Program-made: the position numbers and the translations under genes
Assembly (NCBI GenBank): GCA_900175165.2
Contig: FWWN02000451.1
Span: 209,667 to 273,666 of the forward strand
DNA from: Rhizomucor pusillus
Taxonomy: Eukaryota; Mucoromycota; Mucoromycetes; Mucorales; Lichtheimiaceae
DNA: 64,000 nucleotides
Direction: 5' to 3'
Shown: positions 61,201 through 64,000 of the stretch, in pieces
How positions within the stretch are numbered: the stretch's first letter is position 1
Layout: the number at the start of each line of letters is the position of its first letter
Notes under the pieces: generated by a model
The model's input: only the letters and a program-made list of their open reading frames with translations
What the model was told of the DNA's origin: nothing
Database searches by the model: none

Positions 61201-63897
61201 GACATGCTAACTCAGAGAAGGTAAGCATATATTCATCGAGTTTTGAACGATACTGATGCTTACCTTTCGTACGCCGAGAACTGTCAACACCTGATCGCTT
61301 ACTGCCCGTGGATTTTCAAAATGGACAATGGGTAGGTCATCAAAAAGATTGACCGTTGGAAAGTAGGATTCAGCTGGGACCTTCATACCATATCTGGTGG
61401 GCATACACTGTTTGTTTTTCAAGACAGCACTGATCTCTGTTTGAGACTTCGATGATACATGACGAAAACCGCGAGAAAGCACTGAAAGCACCTTCTCTGC
61501 AAATGGCGCGGACGTTTGGATCTCTGGTTTGCTTGCAATGAAGCGAATCCACTCCATAAGAGATAACTCAGTCCAGTTACTAACGACAAAAATTCAGCTT
61601 TAACGGTAGATACTTGCTAGTAGTAATCCGCCTTACCCAAAAAACTGCTGAAGAAGATTCGGGTCAAAACTCTTGCTGACAGAGAAAGGTATTGTTGTTT
61701 CCGGAGCAGGCATATCAAGAGGAATCAACTTTGGATTAATCCAAGAGGTGAAACTAGCAAGCGGGAGAAATCGTTTGCCATCGCAATCCAGAATAGCCGC
61801 GTTCAAGAAACGTTCAAGCCTTGGATGCACATGTCCGTAATTTGTAGCCTTGCTATAATCTATCCACCACTTCATACAAGATATCATTTCAGTCTCGTTT
61901 AGAGAGCGAGTATCGAGTTCTTTCAAAATATCATCCAGATCCAGTGGCCGCAACAACGAAAATGATTTGAACTTGTCCATGCTTTCTTTGCATTCCGTCA
62001 TGATATAATCTGGTATTGTAGGTATCGTCTTGACAAATGGATTTACCATGTTTGATGCCATATGCTGTCCATCCAGCACGCGTGCGCTTGTTACTGGTTG
62101 TATACCGTGTGAAGTCATGATCCGCGCTGGTATTTTGCTAGATTGGAAGAAGAGTTGCTCCTGCACTCTTCCTACAATTGCATTTGGGGTCGACGGCTGG
62201 AAAGTGAAAGAGCGTAGTGCATGAGCAGCACGTTTCTCCAACATATGCTTCGGCCCATCAGCTTCAGTCTCTTTAGTCTTGTCTACAAGATCGTGGTCGC
62301 CGACTAGTTCACGATATAAACGTTCGATCTGCGTCATCTCGTTATCATATACAATGCGGCATAGGAGACCACCGACAGCTAACAGTTCCTTGTTCCATAT
62401 ACTGATGTATCGATCTGCAAAGTCGATGCTTTCTCGCTCTACAGTAGGAATGAACCGGGCTGCCATGTGAGAGCAACAACCTGTCGTTTGATGCGTTGCA
62501 AAACCAATAAATATTCTTCCTTGATGAGGAAATGGCAGTAATCGCTCGAACACGCTGCTTGTACTTTTGCCCGATGCATCCAACTCCTCTCTGCCTGTAT
62601 ACACAAGTTGATACGTTGTCGTTTTTGGTGGTTTCTTCTTTGTAGCTCGTTCCATCTCACGTTCGTATTCTCGTGACACTGCGACGTCTAACGAACCTGT
62701 TACGACGCGGAGAAAAATGCTGGCTTTTTCCATTGGTAAGCCAGATGATGTATCTATCTCCCTCCTCGATAGCAAGGATGTCGCAAGTTGAAAAATACCG
62801 GAAGAAGGTGTATACTTTTCAGCGTCTAGTTGAATTTGTTGCATACTGGCTCCAGTGATTGTGAACATTTTCTGAGGAGTAGCGGTGTACATTTTTCTGT
62901 TATCTACAGGTATATTGTATGGTTCGGCCATTTTCTTTTTTATGTTGAATATCATATGCTGATCAAGATACACGGTTATCTGTCGAAGATTAGCCGTAAA
63001 TCCCTATACAACATGATCAGCGACTGCCCGCATGGTCCAATCCACTGGATATGCATACCATACTTGTCGCCAGAAACTTTGAAAAATCCTCTAGATCGGG
63101 CATTTCCATGGGTTCCCGTAGATCCATCAAAAATGAGGTCCAATCATCTGTATCAGACTCGGCCACATCGGCGCGCTTGGCGAACAATTGATCGCCTTTA
63201 AAGTAGAACGCCATGCATTGTCTCCCAGAAAACACGCTAAGAATTCGCATGTGTAAGCCAATCATGCCATGTTAACAGTTTGGTTTACATACAAAGGATT
63301 TTCGCAAACGGAAAATAGAGAGTAGAAACCGACGCCAAAGGCACCGATCTTTTGTTCATCTATATATTTTTCGTTAGCATATATTCATGCATCACACGCA
63401 AATTCGATCAAACTAGACCTGGATTCCCCTCTGCAATGCGCTTCAGTCTCGCCCAGTCTTCCGGACGAAACGGGATACCGTTATTTTTGAATGTGATTTT
63501 GTCACATTTGACTGATAGATCCGGTGCTCGTTTGGTATCTGAATCTGCTGCGCTCTGCTGCGAATGGAAACGTATTTCGACACTGGTGGATGAAGCATCG
63601 TCTGTAGAATTATGCGCATAATATGTTACCTCCTCCAACTTGTCTTAGGCTCTCTCGAGACACAGCGAGATTAACGTACCTGCATTCTGCATAAGTTCTC
63701 GGTAGAGGACATGTTCCGTAGAGTAACGGGCCAGGATCTTGTCAATGAGGTGTCGTTGATTTACTAATGCAGTGTTCGCGTTGTTGTTACCAGACACAGA
63801 GACTATAGACGAGGCACGTACCTTCAACCTTCTCCTCTTGTCCATCTCCACCCATCATATTGGAGCGAAGTTGCTCCAAATGATTGTTGTCTTTCAT
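58238..63897 (-). CDS. DUF3684-type large protein: sacsin-like ATPase fold plus C-terminal HExxH domain
   Basis: The ATG at 63897 starts MKDNNHLEQLRSNMMGG. The N-terminus is a GHKL/Hsp90-like ATP-binding fold of the sacsin type: ELMQNA(DD)ASSTSVEIRF (N-box, Glu/Asn), FKNNGIPFRPEDW, and KIGAFGVGFYSLFSV (G-box). A long middle (about 62970-59600) is alpha/beta with no named motif. Near the C-terminus a CUE/UBA-like helix set (LLSQEKENHVENVINRLLQ), a Pro-rich linker (58840-58930 and 59190-59250) and a final domain carry HELAHN (codons at 58343-58360), followed by EHEFYMSSFAEVYLEAL, a spacing typical of zinc metallopeptidases with a downstream Glu. The stop is at 58238-58240. It has about eight short introns and ~1750 residues. 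The family (DUF3684) is fungal and uncharacterised; chaperone or protease roles are inference. Confidence 0.88.
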
Positions 63898-64000
63898 GGT
63901 CGGCTAGAGCAGAGCTGCCAGCAGCGAAGAACAAGGAGAAATTGAAAAGAAACATGGCAAGGACACCAAAATAAATGAAATATTGATTGATAGAAACAAA

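Noticed and set aside
1..64000. CRISPR arrays or prokaryotic operons
   Set aside because: No regularly spaced repeats are seen, and spliced eukaryotic genes fill the window.

Overview
This window is fungal nuclear DNA. The genes carry many short introns (mostly 55-65 nt, GT-AG). The conserved proteins (midasin, SMC6, Aurora kinase, RNA polymerase III subunit C11, VTC1, anthranilate phosphoribosyltransferase, GDP-mannose pyrophosphorylase, p23) are clearly eukaryotic and fungal. The Crypton-like recombinase, piggyBac and DD34E transposase relics, the P450 type and the gene architecture suggest an early-diverging fungus, most likely Mucoromycota. That placement is an inference from protein style and was not tested by a search.

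Layout. 1-14760 (+): midasin (ribosome assembly AAA ATPase), 5' end outside the window. 16036-19607 (+): kelch plus coiled-coil protein of the Tea1/Kel1 type. 19739-20201 (-): RPC11. 20339-22749 (+): HeH/MSC-domain inner nuclear membrane protein. 22993-23218 (-): possible tiny gene. 24450-25448 (-): seven-TM DUF4203 protein. 26873-28978 (-): F-box/LRR-like protein. 29165-30890 (+): decayed Crypton/Ndc10-like tyrosine recombinase with a GCR1_C-like tail. 32546-36901 (-): SMC6. 37215-37935 (-): GPI-anchored wall protein. 39185-39583 (-): VTC1. 39865-40442 (-): small membrane protein with a frameshift. 40676-44540 (+): transposon graveyard with a DD34E element bearing long inverted ends, a 90-bp MITE and a piggyBac relic. 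45483-46693 (+): TRP4. 46839-48163 (-): unrecognised coiled-coil protein. 48367-49807 (+): mannose-1-phosphate guanylyltransferase. 49904-51393 (-): Aurora-like kinase. 51727-51982 (+): small secreted cysteine-rich protein. 52581-53281 (-): p23/Sba1. 53529-57481 (-): two tandem P450 copies, the downstream one a pseudogene. 58238-63897 (-): large DUF3684-type protein with a sacsin-like ATPase fold at the N-terminus and an HExxH site at the C-terminus.

The genes do not form a pathway cluster. They are a mix of housekeeping genes (ribosome assembly, Pol III, nuclear envelope, DNA repair, mitosis, polyphosphate, tryptophan and GDP-mannose synthesis, chaperone). Two intervals, 29.2-32.5 kb and 40.7-45.4 kb, act as accessory islands filled with dead mobile elements. 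The most interesting observations are the multi-lesion Crypton relic, the side-by-side DD34E element and MITE with related ends, the P450 pseudogene beside its intact paralogue, and the ATPase/metalloprotease-like DUF3684 fusion.
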